Notes: generated by a model from the letters alone, not told the origin. Positions 8,305 to 17,156 are shown, numbered from the stretch's first letter. The stretch: DNA of 43,438 bases from Dysgonomonas sp. Marseille-P4677 (GCF_016652235.1 NZ_JAEPKU010000021.1:1-43438), one strand, 5' to 3'. Program-made: numbers and translations.

Positions 8305-9567
8305 TTATTTCTTAAACTTTTTTACTATAACACAGGCATTATGTCCTCCAAATCCAAAAGTGTTGGATAGGGCAACATTAACAGTTCTCTGTTGAGCCTT
8401 GTTAAATGTAAGATTCAATTTGTAATCTATATCAGGATCTTCATCTCCTTCAGTAAAGTTGATTGTAGGAGGTACTATATCGTTTTGAACAGCCAATACA
8501 CAGAACATTGTTTCTAAAGCTCCCGCAGCACCTAATAGGTGTCCTGTCATCGATTTTGTAGAGCTAATGTTCAAGTTGTAGGCGTGATCACCAAATACTT
8601 CTTTAATCGCTTTTATTTCTGAAGGGTCACCAACCGGTGTAGAAGTGCCATGTACATTGATGTAATCCATATCCGTAGGATTTAGATGTGCATCTTGTAA
8701 GGCGTTTTTCATAACTAGCTTTGCTCCTAATCCATCAGGATGTGATGCAGTAAGGTGATAAGCATCGGCTGACATACCGCCTCCTGCTACTTCTGCATAA
8801 ATCTTAGCACCGCGAGCTAATGCATGTTCCAACTCTTCGAATATAAGACAAGCTGAACCTTCACCTATAACGAATCCGTCACGGCTTGCACTGAATGGGC
8901 GCGAAGCTGTTTGCGGAGAGTCGTTACGTGTAGATAAAGCTGTCATTGCATTAAAGCCACCAACACCTGCTGCTGTAATAGCAGCTTCAGCGCCACCTAC
9001 AATCATTACATCTGCCTTACCTAGACGGATGTGGTCGAATGCTGATATTGCACTATGTGTAGATGAAGCACATGCCGAAACTGTTCCGTAGTTAGGACCT
9101 CTAAGTCCATGACGAATAGAGATTAATCCGGAAGCAATATCCGAAATCATCTTTGGGATAAAGAAAGGATTAAACTTAGGCCCCATATCTTCGTGTGTAG
9201 CATAGTATCCAACTTCCTCTTCAAAAGTTTTAATACCACCTATACCGGCTGACATGATAACGCCTATTCGGTCACAATTTTCTTTCGAAAAGTCTAACTT
9301 CGAATCTGCAATTGCTTCTTCTGACGAACCAATGGCTAATAATGTATATCTGTCGCATTTGCGGATTTCTTTTCTATCTAAATAAACAGACGGATCGTAA
9401 TCTTTAACCTCGCAAGCGAATTGTGTTTTAAATTTTGACGTGTCAAAATGAGTAATAGGTCCAGCTCCGCTTACTCCTTTGATGGCATTGTTCCATGTAG
9501 TTTCTACATTATTGCCAATCGGTGATACCGAACCTAGACCTGTTACTACTACTCTTTTTAATTCCAT
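8305..9567 (-). CDS. fabF: 3-oxoacyl-ACP synthase II
   Basis: Condensing enzyme of type II fatty acid synthesis: joins malonyl-ACP to acyl-ACP. It has 420 residues, the normal length. The Cys-His-His catalytic triad is visible: C166 in GTVSACASS, H306 in NVHGTSTPVGD and H343 in SMTGHLLGAAGA. It begins 21 bases after acpP, whose product is its substrate carrier, and is followed by rnc after eight bases; all three are likely one transcript from the promoter upstream of acpP. Confidence 0.97.
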   Translation of the reverse strand: MELKRVVVTGLGSVSPIGNNVETTWNNAIKGVSGAGPITHFDTSKFKTQFACEVKDYDPSVYLDRKEIRKCDRYTLLAIGSSEEAIADSKLDFSKENCDRIGVIMSAGIGGIKTFEEEVGYYATHEDMGPKFNPFFIPKMISDIASGLISIRHGLRGPNYGTVSACASSTHSAISAFDHIRLGKADVMIVGGAEAAITAAGVGGFNAMTALSTRNDSPQTASRPFSASRDGFVIGEGSACLIFEELEHALARGAKIYAEVAGGGMSADAYHLTASHPDGLGAKLVMKNALQDAHLNPTDMDYINVHGTSTPVGDPSEIKAIKEVFGDHAYNLNISSTKSMTGHLLGAAGALETMFCVLAVQNDIVPPTINFTEGDEDPDIDYKLNLTFNKAQQRTVNVALSNTFGFGGHNACVIVKKFKK

Positions 9568-9588
9568 AAGTAAATATTGGAAAAAAGA

Positions 9589-9825
9589 TTATTTTGCATT
9601 TGCTTCAATGTAAGAAACTGCGTCTCCTACTGTAGCGATTTTTTCAGTTTGATCATCTGGAATAGAAATACCAAATTCTTTTTCGAATTCCATGATTAAT
9701 TCTACTGTGTCAAGTGAATCAGCTCCTAGGTCGTTAGTGAAGCTTGCTGTATCTGTTACTTCAGACTCTTCAACACCTAACTTATCAACAATAATTGCTT
9801 TCACTTTTGATGCTACTTCTGACAT
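9589..9825 (-). CDS. acpP: Acyl carrier protein
   Basis: A 78-residue acidic carrier protein. The 4'-phosphopantetheine attachment serine is S37 in [10 protein letters not shown], and the helix [17 protein letters not shown] follows as in all AcpP proteins. It carries growing acyl chains to FabF, encoded just downstream. First gene of acpP-fabF-rnc; transcribed away from purN. Confidence 0.98.
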   Translation of the reverse strand: MSEVASKVKAIIVDKLGVEESEVTDTASFTNDLGADSLDTVELIMEFEKEFGISIPDDQTEKIATVGDAVSYIEANAK

Positions 9826-9876
9826 AATTTTTAGTTTTGATTATTAATAAAATTTTTTATTCTAATTTTGTCGCTG

Positions 9877-9909
9877 CAAAGTAACAGTTTTTTATGCATA
9901 TGAAACAAA
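9877..9909 (-). promoter_or_regulatory. Putative acpP-fabF-rnc promoter
   Basis: Read on the minus strand, TTACTTTG (9877-9884) matches the -7 box TAnnTTTG except for one base. A TTTG (9906-9909) lies 21 bases further up, the spacing expected for Bacteroidota -33/-7 promoters. The box is about 50 bases before the acpP ATG. Confidence 0.5.
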
Positions 9910-9942
9910 TATTTTGTGGATAAAATAGTTAAAATTGCACAT

Positions 9943-9950
9943 TATTTTTG
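9943..9950 (+). promoter_or_regulatory. Putative purN -7 box
   Basis: TATTTTTG matches TAnnTTTG exactly, 30 bases before the purN ATG at 9981. No well-spaced TTG is seen at -33. If it is used, transcription starts after the alternative upstream start at 9948, which supports the ATG at 9981. Confidence 0.45.
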
Positions 9951-9980
9951 TTTGTGTGCAGATGTCTTAAAAAATATACA

Positions 9981-10547
9981 ATGACTAGAATTGCTATTTT
10001 TGCCTCAGGATCAGGCTCTAACGCTGAAAATATAGTGAGGTACTTTTCGGATAAGTCTTATGTCGAGATTGTTCTTATTGTTTCTAATAAGAAAGATGCT
10101 TATGTGCATGAACGGGCCAAGGAGTTAAATATCGAATCGGTGACGTTTTCTAAGAGTGATTTTGATACAACTGATAAAGTTCTGGCTTGTCTATTACAAA
10201 ACAGAGTTGATTTCATCGTATTGGCAGGCTTTCTGCTGAAGGTATCAGATAATCTTTTACATGCCTATCCAAATAAAATAATTAATATTCATCCAGCTCT
10301 ACTTCCTAAATATGGGGGTAAAGGTATGTATGGTGATAACGTGCATAAGGCTGTGGTGGCAGCAGGAGAAACAGAATCGGGCATAACTATTCATTATGTG
10401 AATGAAAATTATGATGAAGGGAATATTATCTTTCAGGCAAAATGTCCAGTATTGCCAACCGATACCTATGATCAGGTTGCAAAAAAAGTGCATACATTGG
10501 AGTATATGCACTTTCCTGAAGTTATAGATGGTTTGTTAAAGCCATAA
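9981..10547 (+). CDS. purN: Phosphoribosylglycinamide formyltransferase
   Basis: GAR transformylase of purine synthesis: moves a formyl group from 10-formyl-tetrahydrofolate to glycinamide ribonucleotide. The protein is 188 residues from the ATG at 9981, where MTRIAIFASGSGSNAENI gives the usual GART N-terminus with its phosphate-binding loop. The catalytic Asn-His-Asp set is visible: N102 and H104 in INIHPALLPKYGG and D145 in NYDEGNII. An upstream non-ATG start at 9948 would add 11 residues with no family match. It ends 12 bases from the oppositely oriented gene at 10560, with no clear terminator between them. Confidence 0.95.
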   Translation: MTRIAIFASGSGSNAENIVRYFSDKSYVEIVLIVSNKKDAYVHERAKELNIESVTFSKSDFDTTDKVLACLLQNRVDFIVLAGFLLKVSDNLLHAYPNKIINIHPALLPKYGGKGMYGDNVHKAVVAAGETESGITIHYVNENYDEGNIIFQAKCPVLPTDTYDQVAKKVHTLEYMHFPEVIDGLLKP

Positions 10548-10559
10548 GCTATATTAATA

Positions 10560-11663
10560 TTAGTCTTTGTTCTGCTGCCTTTCTTTTATTTTACGAACAG
10601 ATTTCTTGGGTGCAGAATCTTTTTCTGTATTGCTAATTTGTTGTTTTGAATTATAGGTATCCTTGTTTAGGGTAGGTTGAGCCCTTCTTACTACAGGTTG
10701 GCTACTTCTTACATTATTATATGTAGGAGTAGATGTGGGCACAGGGTTACCATTCGTTTCAACTTTTTGATCATTAATTGTTCTGGTCAAAACCTTTGTT
10801 CTGTTATTTGTCGTATTCTCATCCTTTTGATCTTTCATCTCGGGTTGAGTGACAAGTACGTCTATTTTTTTACCGTCGGCAGTTATTTCTCTTCTTACAA
10901 CTGGGAGAGGAGCGGGTTCAGGCCTTTTTTTAATGATTGTTGGGTCTACTACTGTTGCCGACGCAGTACTCTCATGTATATAGTCGCTTGTCAGATACAC
11001 AGGGATTTTAATTCTATTGAGAGTCTTTTCCGCAACCTGTATCCACACTTCTCCGTAAGGATTTCCTGATACAGTATTACTAACACGCATTTCGCGTTTT
11101 ATCACTTCTTGCGGATAAAGTTGATTTACCAACGAATGAGAAACTTCCACACCATTGATATAATATGTTGGTTTACCTTCAAATCCGACATATATTGATG
11201 TGAGTTCTTGAACAGAAGGATCTTTTTGTTTTAATAGGCTGTCTGCTGTTTGTGCTGCAGTCCGTTCTTTCCTTTTTAGAGCTCTATTATCTCGGGCTAA
11301 ACGAAAAGCTAAAGCATCGTTTCTTCCACTGTTTAGTTTCTTTTCTAGTTCTACCTCCCGTAATAATTTATCTATATCCAATGCTGCTTCTTCCAGGCTG
11401 CTGTAATCCGATTCTGTATCAGAGAATATTGAATCGACTTCAGTAGTATGCACTTTGCGGAATAAGAAATTTGAGTATGAATCTCGGAGTCCACTGCCTA
11501 CAGTATTCACAACTTTAGTAGTATCTCCATTGCTAAGAATATAAGTTTTCTTTCCTATCTGTTCAGCCTCTCTTTTTGTGGGAGGTCTGTATGTTTGACT
11601 GGAAGCAAATATAGGAAATAGTACCATTAAAATTAATAGTAGGATATACCTGTTTGCATTCAT
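10560..11663 (-). CDS. Secreted protein of unknown function with plug-like segment
   Basis: I do not recognise a named family. The 367-residue protein starts with a signal peptide (ILLLILMVLFPIFASSQ, cut near residue 23). A charged, coiled-coil-prone stretch rich in Glu, Arg and Lys spans about 85-145. Residues about 155-212 (GKPTYYINGVEV, then LYPQEVIKREMRV and NPYGEVWIQV) follow the order seen in TonB-receptor plug domains: a named 'D/NGV' turn, a 'p..I....V' helix-strand, then a 'yG..v.i.v' strand. The last 140 residues are low-complexity, rich in Pro, Thr, Asn and Lys, and end in a basic tail. It is probably periplasmic or outer-membrane associated. It is a single gene facing purN. Confidence 0.7.
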   Translation of the reverse strand: MNANRYILLLILMVLFPIFASSQTYRPPTKREAEQIGKKTYILSNGDTTKVVNTVGSGLRDSYSNFLFRKVHTTEVDSIFSDTESDYSSLEEAALDIDKLLREVELEKKLNSGRNDALAFRLARDNRALKRKERTAAQTADSLLKQKDPSVQELTSIYVGFEGKPTYYINGVEVSHSLVNQLYPQEVIKREMRVSNTVSGNPYGEVWIQVAEKTLNRIKIPVYLTSDYIHESTASATVVDPTIIKKRPEPAPLPVVRREITADGKKIDVLVTQPEMKDQKDENTTNNRTKVLTRTINDQKVETNGNPVPTSTPTYNNVRSSQPVVRRAQPTLNKDTYNSKQQISNTEKDSAPKKSVRKIKERQQNKD

Positions 11664-11725
11664 TGTTTTTGATTTTGTTTTTTCGAGTTTATGCTTATTG
11701 TAAGTCTAGTTTGATCTATAATGTG

Positions 11726-11733
11726 CAAATATA
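11726..11733 (-). promoter_or_regulatory. Putative -7 box for the plug-like secreted protein
   Basis: On the minus strand this reads TATATTTG, an exact TAnnTTTG match 62 bases before the gene start at 11663. No -33 element is evident. Confidence 0.4.
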
Positions 11734-11817
11734 CAAGTTTTTTTTATAAAGATATTGATCCTTACGTAATTTAGTATAATAAGCACTTATTTAAAATCTT
11801 TTATAAATCTGTGAATC

Positions 11818-11848
11818 TTGATAAAATAGTGAATATTTGCTACTTTTG
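11818..11848 (+). promoter_or_regulatory. Promoter of the fumarase gene
   Basis: TTG (11818-11820), a 20-base spacer and TACTTTTG (11841-11848) match the Bacteroidota -33/-7 consensus in sequence and spacing. The box ends 33 bases before the fumarase ATG. Together with the minus-strand box at 11726 it makes this 218-base gap a divergent promoter region. Confidence 0.75.
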
Positions 11849-11881
11849 TATATTAGATAAATCAACTATAAAAATATAATC

Positions 11882-13522
11882 ATGGCAACATCTCCGTTCA
11901 AGTATCAAGAGACTTTTCCGTTGGGTAAAGATACAACTGAATATTATCTCTTGTCGAAAGACTTTGTTTCTACTGCAAACTTTGAAGGTCAGGAAATTCT
12001 TAAAGTAGCACCTGAAGCTCTTACATTACTATCTCAGCATGCCTTCCATAATGTGGAGTTTTTACTCCGCCCGGAACATCAGGAACAAGTAGCTAAGATA
12101 CTATCCGATCCGGAAGCTAGCGACAATGATAAATTTGTGGCATTAACCTTTCTCCGTAATTCGGAAATATCGGCAAAGGGAATACTCCCATTCTGTCAGG
12201 ATACAGGTACAGCCATTATAATGGGCAAAAAAGGCCAAAATGTATGGACCGGAGGTAATGATGAAGAAGCCCTATCGAAAGGTGTATATAATACTTTTAC
12301 AGAAGATAATCTTCGATATTCTCAGAATGCGCCTTTGGATATGTATAAAGAAGTGAATACGGGGACTAATCTTCCGGCTCAAATAGATCTTTATGCAGTA
12401 AATGGCAATGAATATAAATTCTTGTTTGTTGCTAAAGGAGGAGGTTCCGCCAATAAAACGTATTTATATCAGGAAACAAAAGCATTACTAACGCCGGGTA
12501 AACTGGAGGCATTCCTTATTGAAAAAATGAAGTCGCTCGGAACAGCAGCTTGTCCTCCTTACCATATTGCATTTGTTATCGGGGGTACTTCGGCCGAAAC
12601 GAATTTAAAAACAGTTAAACTGGCATCTACTAAATATTATGATGCTTTGCCTACTTCAGGAAATGAAGGCGGTCAGGCATTTCGTGATCTGGAAATGGAG
12701 GCTAAATTGTTGCAGGCAGCTCAAGAACTTGGACTAGGAGCACAATTTGGTGGTAAATTCTTTGCACATGATATACGTGTTGTCCGTATGCCTCGCCATG
12801 GAGCGTCTTGCCCGGTTGGTATGGGAGTTTCTTGTTCGGCAGATAGAAATATTAAAGGCAAAATTAATAAGGATGGTATTTGGTTAGAGAAGTTAGAAGA
12901 TAATCCGGCTCGCCTGATTCCAGAAGCATATCGTAATGCAGGTGAAGCAGGGGGAGTGAAGATAGACCTAAACCGTCCGATGAAAGAAATTCTTGCCGAA
13001 TTGACGAAGTATCCTGTCTCGACACGCTTATCTCTGACCGGAACAATCATTGTCGGACGTGATATTGCACATGCAAAATTACAGGAAAGAATAGATAAAG
13101 GAGAGGGGCTTCCTCAATATATTAAAGATCATCCTATATACTATGCTGGTCCTGCAAAAACACCTGAAGGTTATGCCAGCGGTTCCATGGGGCCAACTAC
13201 TGCAGGTCGTATGGATTCGTATGTGGATTCATTTCAATCGCAAGGAGGTAGCTTAATTATGATTGCAAAAGGAAATCGTAGTCAACAGGTGACTGACGCA
13301 TGTAAGAAGCATGGAGGTTTTTATCTTGGTAGTATTGGTGGTCCTGCTGCCATCCTAGCTCAAAATAGTATTAAGAGCCTGGAGTGCTTAGAATACCCGG
13401 AATTAGGTATGGAGGCAATCTGGAAAATAGAAGTGGTCGATTTCCCTGCCTTTATTCTTGTAGATGATAAAGGAAATGATTTCTTTCAACAGTTAAAGCC
13501 AATTAATTGTGCTAAATGCTAA
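11882..13522 (+). CDS. Fumarate hydratase, class I (iron-sulfur)
   Basis: Interconverts fumarate and malate using a [4Fe-4S] cluster; oxygen-sensitive, cytoplasmic. The 546-residue chain is the fused alpha-plus-beta form, like E. coli FumA/FumB. The three cluster cysteines are clear: C105 in [11 protein letters not shown]224 in GTAACPPYH and C318 in GMGVSC. The C-terminal beta-type domain contains [11 protein letters not shown] and [13 protein letters not shown]. In anaerobic Bacteroidota this enzyme serves the reductive branch from malate to fumarate and succinate. A single-gene unit with a good promoter upstream and a strong terminator downstream. Confidence 0.96.
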   Translation: MATSPFKYQETFPLGKDTTEYYLLSKDFVSTANFEGQEILKVAPEALTLLSQHAFHNVEFLLRPEHQEQVAKILSDPEASDNDKFVALTFLRNSEISAKGILPFCQDTGTAIIMGKKGQNVWTGGNDEEALSKGVYNTFTEDNLRYSQNAPLDMYKEVNTGTNLPAQIDLYAVNGNEYKFLFVAKGGGSANKTYLYQETKALLTPGKLEAFLIEKMKSLGTAACPPYHIAFVIGGTSAETNLKTVKLASTKYYDALPTSGNEGGQAFRDLEMEAKLLQAAQELGLGAQFGGKFFAHDIRVVRMPRHGASCPVGMGVSCSADRNIKGKINKDGIWLEKLEDNPARLIPEAYRNAGEAGGVKIDLNRPMKEILAELTKYPVSTRLSLTGTIIVGRDIAHAKLQERIDKGEGLPQYIKDHPIYYAGPAKTPEGYASGSMGPTTAGRMDSYVDSFQSQGGSLIMIAKGNRSQQVTDACKKHGGFYLGSIGGPAAILAQNSIKSLECLEYPELGMEAIWKIEVVDFPAFILVDDKGNDFFQQLKPINCAKC

Positions 13523-13544
13523 TTAAGACTGTGATCTAAAATAA

Positions 13545-13585
13545 AAGAGGGAGGCCTTCAATTTGAAAGCCTCCCTCTTCATTTT
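13545..13585. terminator. Bidirectional terminator between fumarase and VOC genes
   Basis: AAGAGGGAGGC (13545-13555) pairs perfectly over 11 bases with 13569-13579, and CATTTT follows on the plus side; A-rich sequence to the left serves the other strand. It sits between convergent genes. Confidence 0.85.
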
Positions 13586-13596
13586 GCTTGATCGAA

Positions 13597-13965
13597 TTAT
13601 TTTTCAGAATACAAACCTATATGGTTTCCTTCACAGTCAGCAAAAACAGAGAAATATCCACGATTATCTGCTTCAATCTTCGTCTTGGCAATTACTACCT
13701 TACCTTTATTTGCTTCGATTAAGGAAAGGGTAGCGTTTATATCTTCACATTTCAAACTTATAAGCACTCCGTTTTGTGAGGGTTTAAAGTTTTCAGCCCA
13801 CGAAATAGCCCCGGGAGCTAATCCGTCCTCATCAGGAAAGAATGCCATCTTTTCATGTTCACAATCGAATGTCGACAAACTAATGTCGAATATTGCTTCG
13901 TAAAATTTAACGGCACGGTCGAAGTTGTTACAAGGAATCTCGAAAAACGATACTAATTTGTTCAT
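13597..13965 (-). CDS. VOC-fold (glyoxalase/bleomycin-resistance-like) protein
   Basis: A 122-residue single vicinal-oxygen-chelate module: SFFEIPCNNFDRAVKFYEAIFDI at the start (beta strand, helix, strand), KMAFFPDEDG and GVLISLKCEDINATL in the middle, and FSVFADCEGNHIGLYS at the end. Many such one-module proteins act as dimers, and their substrates are mostly unknown. It lies 90 bases downstream of the AraC-type regulator gene on the same strand, which may be relevant, but it also has its own -7-like box (TACTTTTG on the minus strand at 13998-14005), so it may be transcribed alone. Confidence 0.85.
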   Translation of the reverse strand: MNKLVSFFEIPCNNFDRAVKFYEAIFDISLSTFDCEHEKMAFFPDEDGLAPGAISWAENFKPSQNGVLISLKCEDINATLSLIEANKGKVVIAKTKIEADNRGYFSVFADCEGNHIGLYSEK

Positions 13966-13997
13966 AAAATCAAGTGTTAGTTAATAAATTGACTTTA

Positions 13998-14005
13998 CAA
14001 AAGTA
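13998..14005 (-). promoter_or_regulatory. Putative -7 box for the VOC gene
   Basis: Reads TACTTTTG on the minus strand, 32 bases before the ATG at 13965. No clear -33 element. Confidence 0.4.
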
Positions 14006-14055
14006 GAGTGTCGTAATACCTTGATCTTGTAGAAAAAGGACATTCTATAATTTTT

Positions 14056-14853
14056 TTATGAGAAATAATCGGAGTAAGGATCGTAAATTGCTATAAATTC
14101 GAAGGGTGTGTAACCCGAGAAATTCCGAAATTCTTTTATAAGATGTGATTGGTCGTAATAGCCACAGTCAACAATTATTTGCATAATATCTATATTAGGA
14201 TTTTGTTGTAACATATATAAAGTACGTTGGAAACGGATGATTCGGGTAAATTCTTTAGGGGTTACTCCTACATATTCGGTGAAGATACGGTTAAATTGCT
14301 TGTAACTGAGACAAGCAATATTTGATAGTTGTGTGATATTTGGTTGATGCTTACTGTTGATAGAATCTATGACTTTCGATATGCGTTTGGAATTATAGTT
14401 GTCAAATCTATATAGGCGCGGGGTTAAGTATTCTTCTATCAATTTTATTGCTTCGTAATTGTCAGGCGTTTCGTGTATACGTTCTTCGAGTTCCTTTAAA
14501 GATTGATCTCCGAGGTCTTTAAGGGATATATTCATTCCGTAAAACTCATTCATCGACATCGGGAAAAAGGTTTTTGCACCAAATGGATGGAATACAACAA
14601 CAATCATATTTACTTTTCCTGTCGATTCTAAGTTGGTATAGCTGTCCGATTGACCACATATAAATGATTGTGGCTGTAGTTTGTTGTGTGTTAGGGATTT
14701 CATCTTATCGCCACGATGGAAAACCAGTTGCATAAAACCTGTAGGTATAATCCTTTCTGATATAGGGTTAGTTTCGTTTATTTTCAATATCCAATAATGT
14801 TTGATATAAGGGCTTAGCAGGGGTGAAGGGAGAATAAAAGAAAAAGTTTCCAT
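14056..14853 (-). CDS. AraC-family transcriptional regulator
   Basis: A 265-residue regulator. The N-terminal part (about 1-150) is a cupin-like sensor in which I see no specific ligand motif; it opens with LPSPLLSPYIKHYWIL, as in the DUF6597/AraC-type proteins. The C-terminal two-helix-turn-helix DNA-binding domain (about 160-258) has LSYKQFNRIFTEYVGVTPKEF and the family signature CGYYDQSHLIKEFRNFSGYTP. It may control the VOC gene downstream or be self-contained; no operator is evident. Confidence 0.92.
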   Translation of the reverse strand: METFSFILPSPLLSPYIKHYWILKINETNPISERIIPTGFMQLVFHRGDKMKSLTHNKLQPQSFICGQSDSYTNLESTGKVNMIVVVFHPFGAKTFFPMSMNEFYGMNISLKDLGDQSLKELEERIHETPDNYEAIKLIEEYLTPRLYRFDNYNSKRISKVIDSINSKHQPNITQLSNIACLSYKQFNRIFTEYVGVTPKEFTRIIRFQRTLYMLQQNPNIDIMQIIVDCGYYDQSHLIKEFRNFSGYTPFEFIAIYDPYSDYFS

Positions 14854-14945
14854 CGATGTAGAAGTCTAGACAATATAATAGAGATAAAATTAGATATATT
14901 GTTCTTTACGAAATAGTATAAAAAGGACATTCACTAAAATAATGA

Positions 14946-14973
14946 AAGGGAGATACTTCTATTCATCTCCCTT
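14946..14973 (-). terminator. Putative terminator after the DUF1080 gene
   Basis: AAGGGAGAT pairs with ATCTCCCTT over nine bases with a 10-base loop. Read on the minus strand it follows the DUF1080 gene by about 30 bases, but the T-rich run after it is interrupted, so strength is uncertain. Confidence 0.6.
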
Positions 14974-15002
14974 CATATAAAATAGATATCTCTATTAAAT
15001 AA

Positions 15003-15671
15003 TTATTTTAGAGGACGAATCTTTACGTTGCGGAACCAGATTAACGAATTACCGTGTTTTCCTTGTAAACCGATAAAGCCTTTTGTTGGTAATTCGGCAA
15101 ATGGTTTTGGTAACCAGCTCGGTATTTTAGATCCATCAGGATTATTAGTGCCTGATGTCCATTTGCTCATATCCATATCTGTAACTTTTTTTCCATTTAG
15201 CGTTACGATAATACGTTGTCCGGCACATTTGATATGCATGCGGTTCCATTCTCCGGGCTTCTTTACTACCTTATCTTTCTTTGCACCTAAATGGCCATAT
15301 ATTGCACCGCATTTTTCATATGGCTTGGCATTCTTAAAGTGTTCGCTATGGTCGTCTGCGATTTGTATTTCAACTGAATTTGGAATCCAATTTTTAATAT
15401 CAGTACAATATACCACAACTCCGCTATTAGTTGCTTCGTCTGTTTTAAATTCGAGATCCAGTTCAAAGTTTTCATATTCGGTAGTACTCCATATGGATTC
15501 ATCCTTTATGGCACCAAGTACTCCGTCTTTCTCGCTCCAGACATCAGGATTGTATTTAGCTTCCGAAAGATTTGTTCCGAAAAGAGGTTTCCACTTGCCT
15601 TTGTTTCCACCAAAAGCTGTAATAGAAGAAAGAGATAATAAGATCGTTAAAGTAAGGATAATACGTTTCAT
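15003..15671 (-). CDS. Secreted DUF1080 (3-keto-disaccharide hydrolase-like) protein
   Basis: A 222-residue protein with a signal peptide (IILTLTILLSLSSITAFG, residues 3-21) followed by one DUF1080 domain, a concanavalin-like jelly roll. Visible family features are KWKPLFGTNLSEAKYNPDVWSEKDGVL near the start of the mature protein (W27, W46), YENFELDLEFKTD, NSGVVVYC, EIQIADDH, the segment GEWNRMHIKCAGQRIIVTLNGK, and GFIGLQGKHGNSLIWFRNVKIRPL at the end. Characterised relatives hydrolyse 3-keto-glycosides. The protein would act in the periplasm or outside. It stands alone, with a -7-like box and a likely terminator. Confidence 0.85.
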   Translation of the reverse strand: MKRIILTLTILLSLSSITAFGGNKGKWKPLFGTNLSEAKYNPDVWSEKDGVLGAIKDESIWSTTEYENFELDLEFKTDEATNSGVVVYCTDIKNWIPNSVEIQIADDHSEHFKNAKPYEKCGAIYGHLGAKKDKVVKKPGEWNRMHIKCAGQRIIVTLNGKKVTDMDMSKWTSGTNNPDGSKIPSWLPKPFAELPTKGFIGLQGKHGNSLIWFRNVKIRPLK

Positions 15672-15694
15672 GGCATTTATTTAAATAGTGAAAA

Positions 15695-15702
15695 CAAATA
15701 TA
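15695..15702 (-). promoter_or_regulatory. Putative -7 box for the DUF1080 gene
   Basis: Reads TATATTTG on the minus strand, 23 bases before the ATG at 15671. No convincing -33 element at the right distance. Confidence 0.4.
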
Positions 15703-15781
15703 TCAATTTTGATTTAAGAAAGAGAGTTTGTGGCTTTAAAAAATATATTGTTTTTACATTTTGTATGATGCCGGTTTAAAA

Positions 15782-15816
15782 TTAAAAAGGCCAAACATAT
15801 AGTTTGGCCTTTTTAA
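15782..15816 (-). terminator. Strong terminator after rplT
   Basis: A perfect 15-base-pair stem (15782-15796 with 15802-15816) around the five-base loop ATATA, with T-runs on both sides as read on either strand. It ends the thrS-infC-rpmI-rplT transcript, 16 bases after the rplT stop. Confidence 0.9.
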
Positions 15817-15831
15817 TATAATAAAGTTTAT

Positions 15832-16176
15832 TTATTTCACTTTATCTACGATTGCTTTGAACGCTTCAGGATGATTCATCGCAAGGTCAGCTAGAACTTT
15901 GCGGTTGATTTCAACTCCGTTTTTGTGAAGAGCGCCCATCAAGCGGGAATAAGACATTCCTTCAAGACGTGCAGCTGCATTGATACGTTGTATCCAAAGT
16001 GCACGGAAGTTACGTTTTTTAGCACGACGGTCACGGAATGCATAGGTAAGACCTTTTTCCCATGTGTTTTTGGCTACTGTCCATACATTTTTTCTGGCTC
16101 CGTAGTAACCTCTTGTTAGCTTTAATACTTTTTTTCTGCGGTTGCGTGACGCAACATGATTGACTGATCTAGGCAT
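15832..16176 (-). CDS. rplT: Large-subunit ribosomal protein L20
   Basis: A 114-residue basic protein opening with [20 protein letters not shown] and containing the family region [16 protein letters not shown]. It binds 23S rRNA early in 50S assembly. It is the last gene of thrS-infC-rpmI-rplT. In Enterobacteria and Firmicutes L20 represses its own operon; the 104-base gap between rpmI and rplT could hold such a site, but I do not see a definable structure. Confidence 0.98.
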   Translation of the reverse strand: MPRSVNHVASRNRRKKVLKLTRGYYGARKNVWTVAKNTWEKGLTYAFRDRRAKKRNFRALWIQRINAAARLEGMSYSRLMGALHKNGVEINRKVLADLAMNHPEAFKAIVDKVK

Positions 16177-16280
16177 AATTTACAATGTTTTGAATGTTAG
16201 CGGTTCTTCAATTTAAGAACTCTTTGGGGCATACATCCGGTTAATAAATCTTTTAAACTTGCTTCTTTGAGAACAAATGA

Positions 16281-16478
16281 TTACTTAAGAGCTAATAATT
16301 TTTTCACTGCGTTTTCGTCCACTTTGTGTACGGTGCTAGTGTGAGTCAAATTTCTCTTTTGTTTTTTTGTTTTCTTAGTCAAGATATGACTTTTGAAAGC
16401 ATGTTTTCTTTTGATTTTTCCTGATCCGGTAAGGGCGAACCTCTTTTTGGCACCGGAATTAGTCTTCATTTTTGGCAT
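16281..16478 (-). CDS. rpmI: Large-subunit ribosomal protein L35
   Basis: A 65-residue, very basic protein with the family start [20 protein letters not shown] and a [21 protein letters not shown] core. It follows infC after 51 bases and precedes rplT after 104, in the standard operon order. Confidence 0.97.
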   Translation of the reverse strand: MPKMKTNSGAKKRFALTGSGKIKRKHAFKSHILTKKTKKQKRNLTHTSTVHKVDENAVKKLLALK

Positions 16479-16529
16479 CTCAGTTTATTTATTTTAATTA
16501 TTTAAAATGAATTCAATTATATAAATTGA

Positions 16530-17156
16530 TTATTCTTCTTCCTTTTTCGCCTCTTTGTTATCTTCCTTTTTCTCTATAACCTTCTTTTCTGTTTCTTTAG
16601 GTTTTGGAGCTACTTTTACAGGAGATTTCTTAGGAGACATCATCATGATCATTCTCTTTCCTTCCAATGCAGGAAGTTGATCTACTTTTCCGTAATCTTC
16701 TAGTTCAGTCGCAAAACGAAGCAACAAGACTTCTCCTTGTTCTTTGAAAAGAATAGAACGTCCTTTAAAGAATACATAGGCTTTCAATTTAGAACCTTCT
16801 TCAAGAAAGCTTTTAGCGTGCTTTAATTTGAAGTTGAAATCATGATCATCGGTTTGAGGTCCGAAACGGATTTCTTTAACCACAACTTTTACCGATTTGG
16901 CTTTAGCCTCTTTCTGTTTCTTCTTCTGCTGATAAAGGAACTTCTGATAATCAGTGATTCTACAAACAGGAGGATCGGCTGTTGGAGATATTTCAACTAA
17001 ATCAAGTTCTAGGTCATCAGCTAGTCGTAAGGCTTCGTTTATAGTGTATACACCCTGTTCTACATTGTCACCGACTAAACGGACTTCCCGAGCCCGAATA
17101 TTTCCATTGATTTTGTGTAACTCTTCTTTGCGATTATTAAATCTGTTGTTTCTCAT
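16530..17156 (-). CDS. infC: Translation initiation factor IF-3
   Basis: A 208-residue IF-3. The N-domain holds [22 protein letters not shown] and [22 protein letters not shown]; the C-domain holds the segment [20 protein letters not shown] and MIMMMSPK. It blocks subunit joining and checks start-codon pairing. The usual length is about 180; the extra is a Lys/Glu-rich low-complexity tail (from about residue 175). Unlike the AUU start known in many bacteria, the frame here opens with ATG, so initiation-codon feedback of the E. coli type may not apply. Preceded by thrS after 78 bases. Confidence 0.97.
   Translation of the reverse strand: MRNNRFNNRKEELHKINGNIRAREVRLVGDNVEQGVYTINEALRLADDLELDLVEISPTADPPVCRITDYQKFLYQQKKKQKEAKAKSVKVVVKEIRFGPQTDDHDFNFKLKHAKSFLEEGSKLKAYVFFKGRSILFKEQGEVLLLRFATELEDYGKVDQLPALEGKRMIMMMSPKKSPVKVAPKPKETEKKVIEKKEDNKEAKKEEE

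Noticed and set aside
9948-9980. Longer start for purN
   Set aside because: It is a non-ATG start, overlaps the -7 box, and adds residues before the conserved MTRIAIFASGSGS.
10677-11446. Plus-strand frames (130 and 64 residues) over the plug-like protein
   Set aside because: Cysteine- and serine-rich translations antisense to a gene with a clear signal peptide; no motifs.
15028-15684. 218-residue plus-strand frame over the DUF1080 gene
   Set aside because: It lies almost entirely antisense to a signal-peptide-bearing DUF1080 gene and has no domain; its length is chance.
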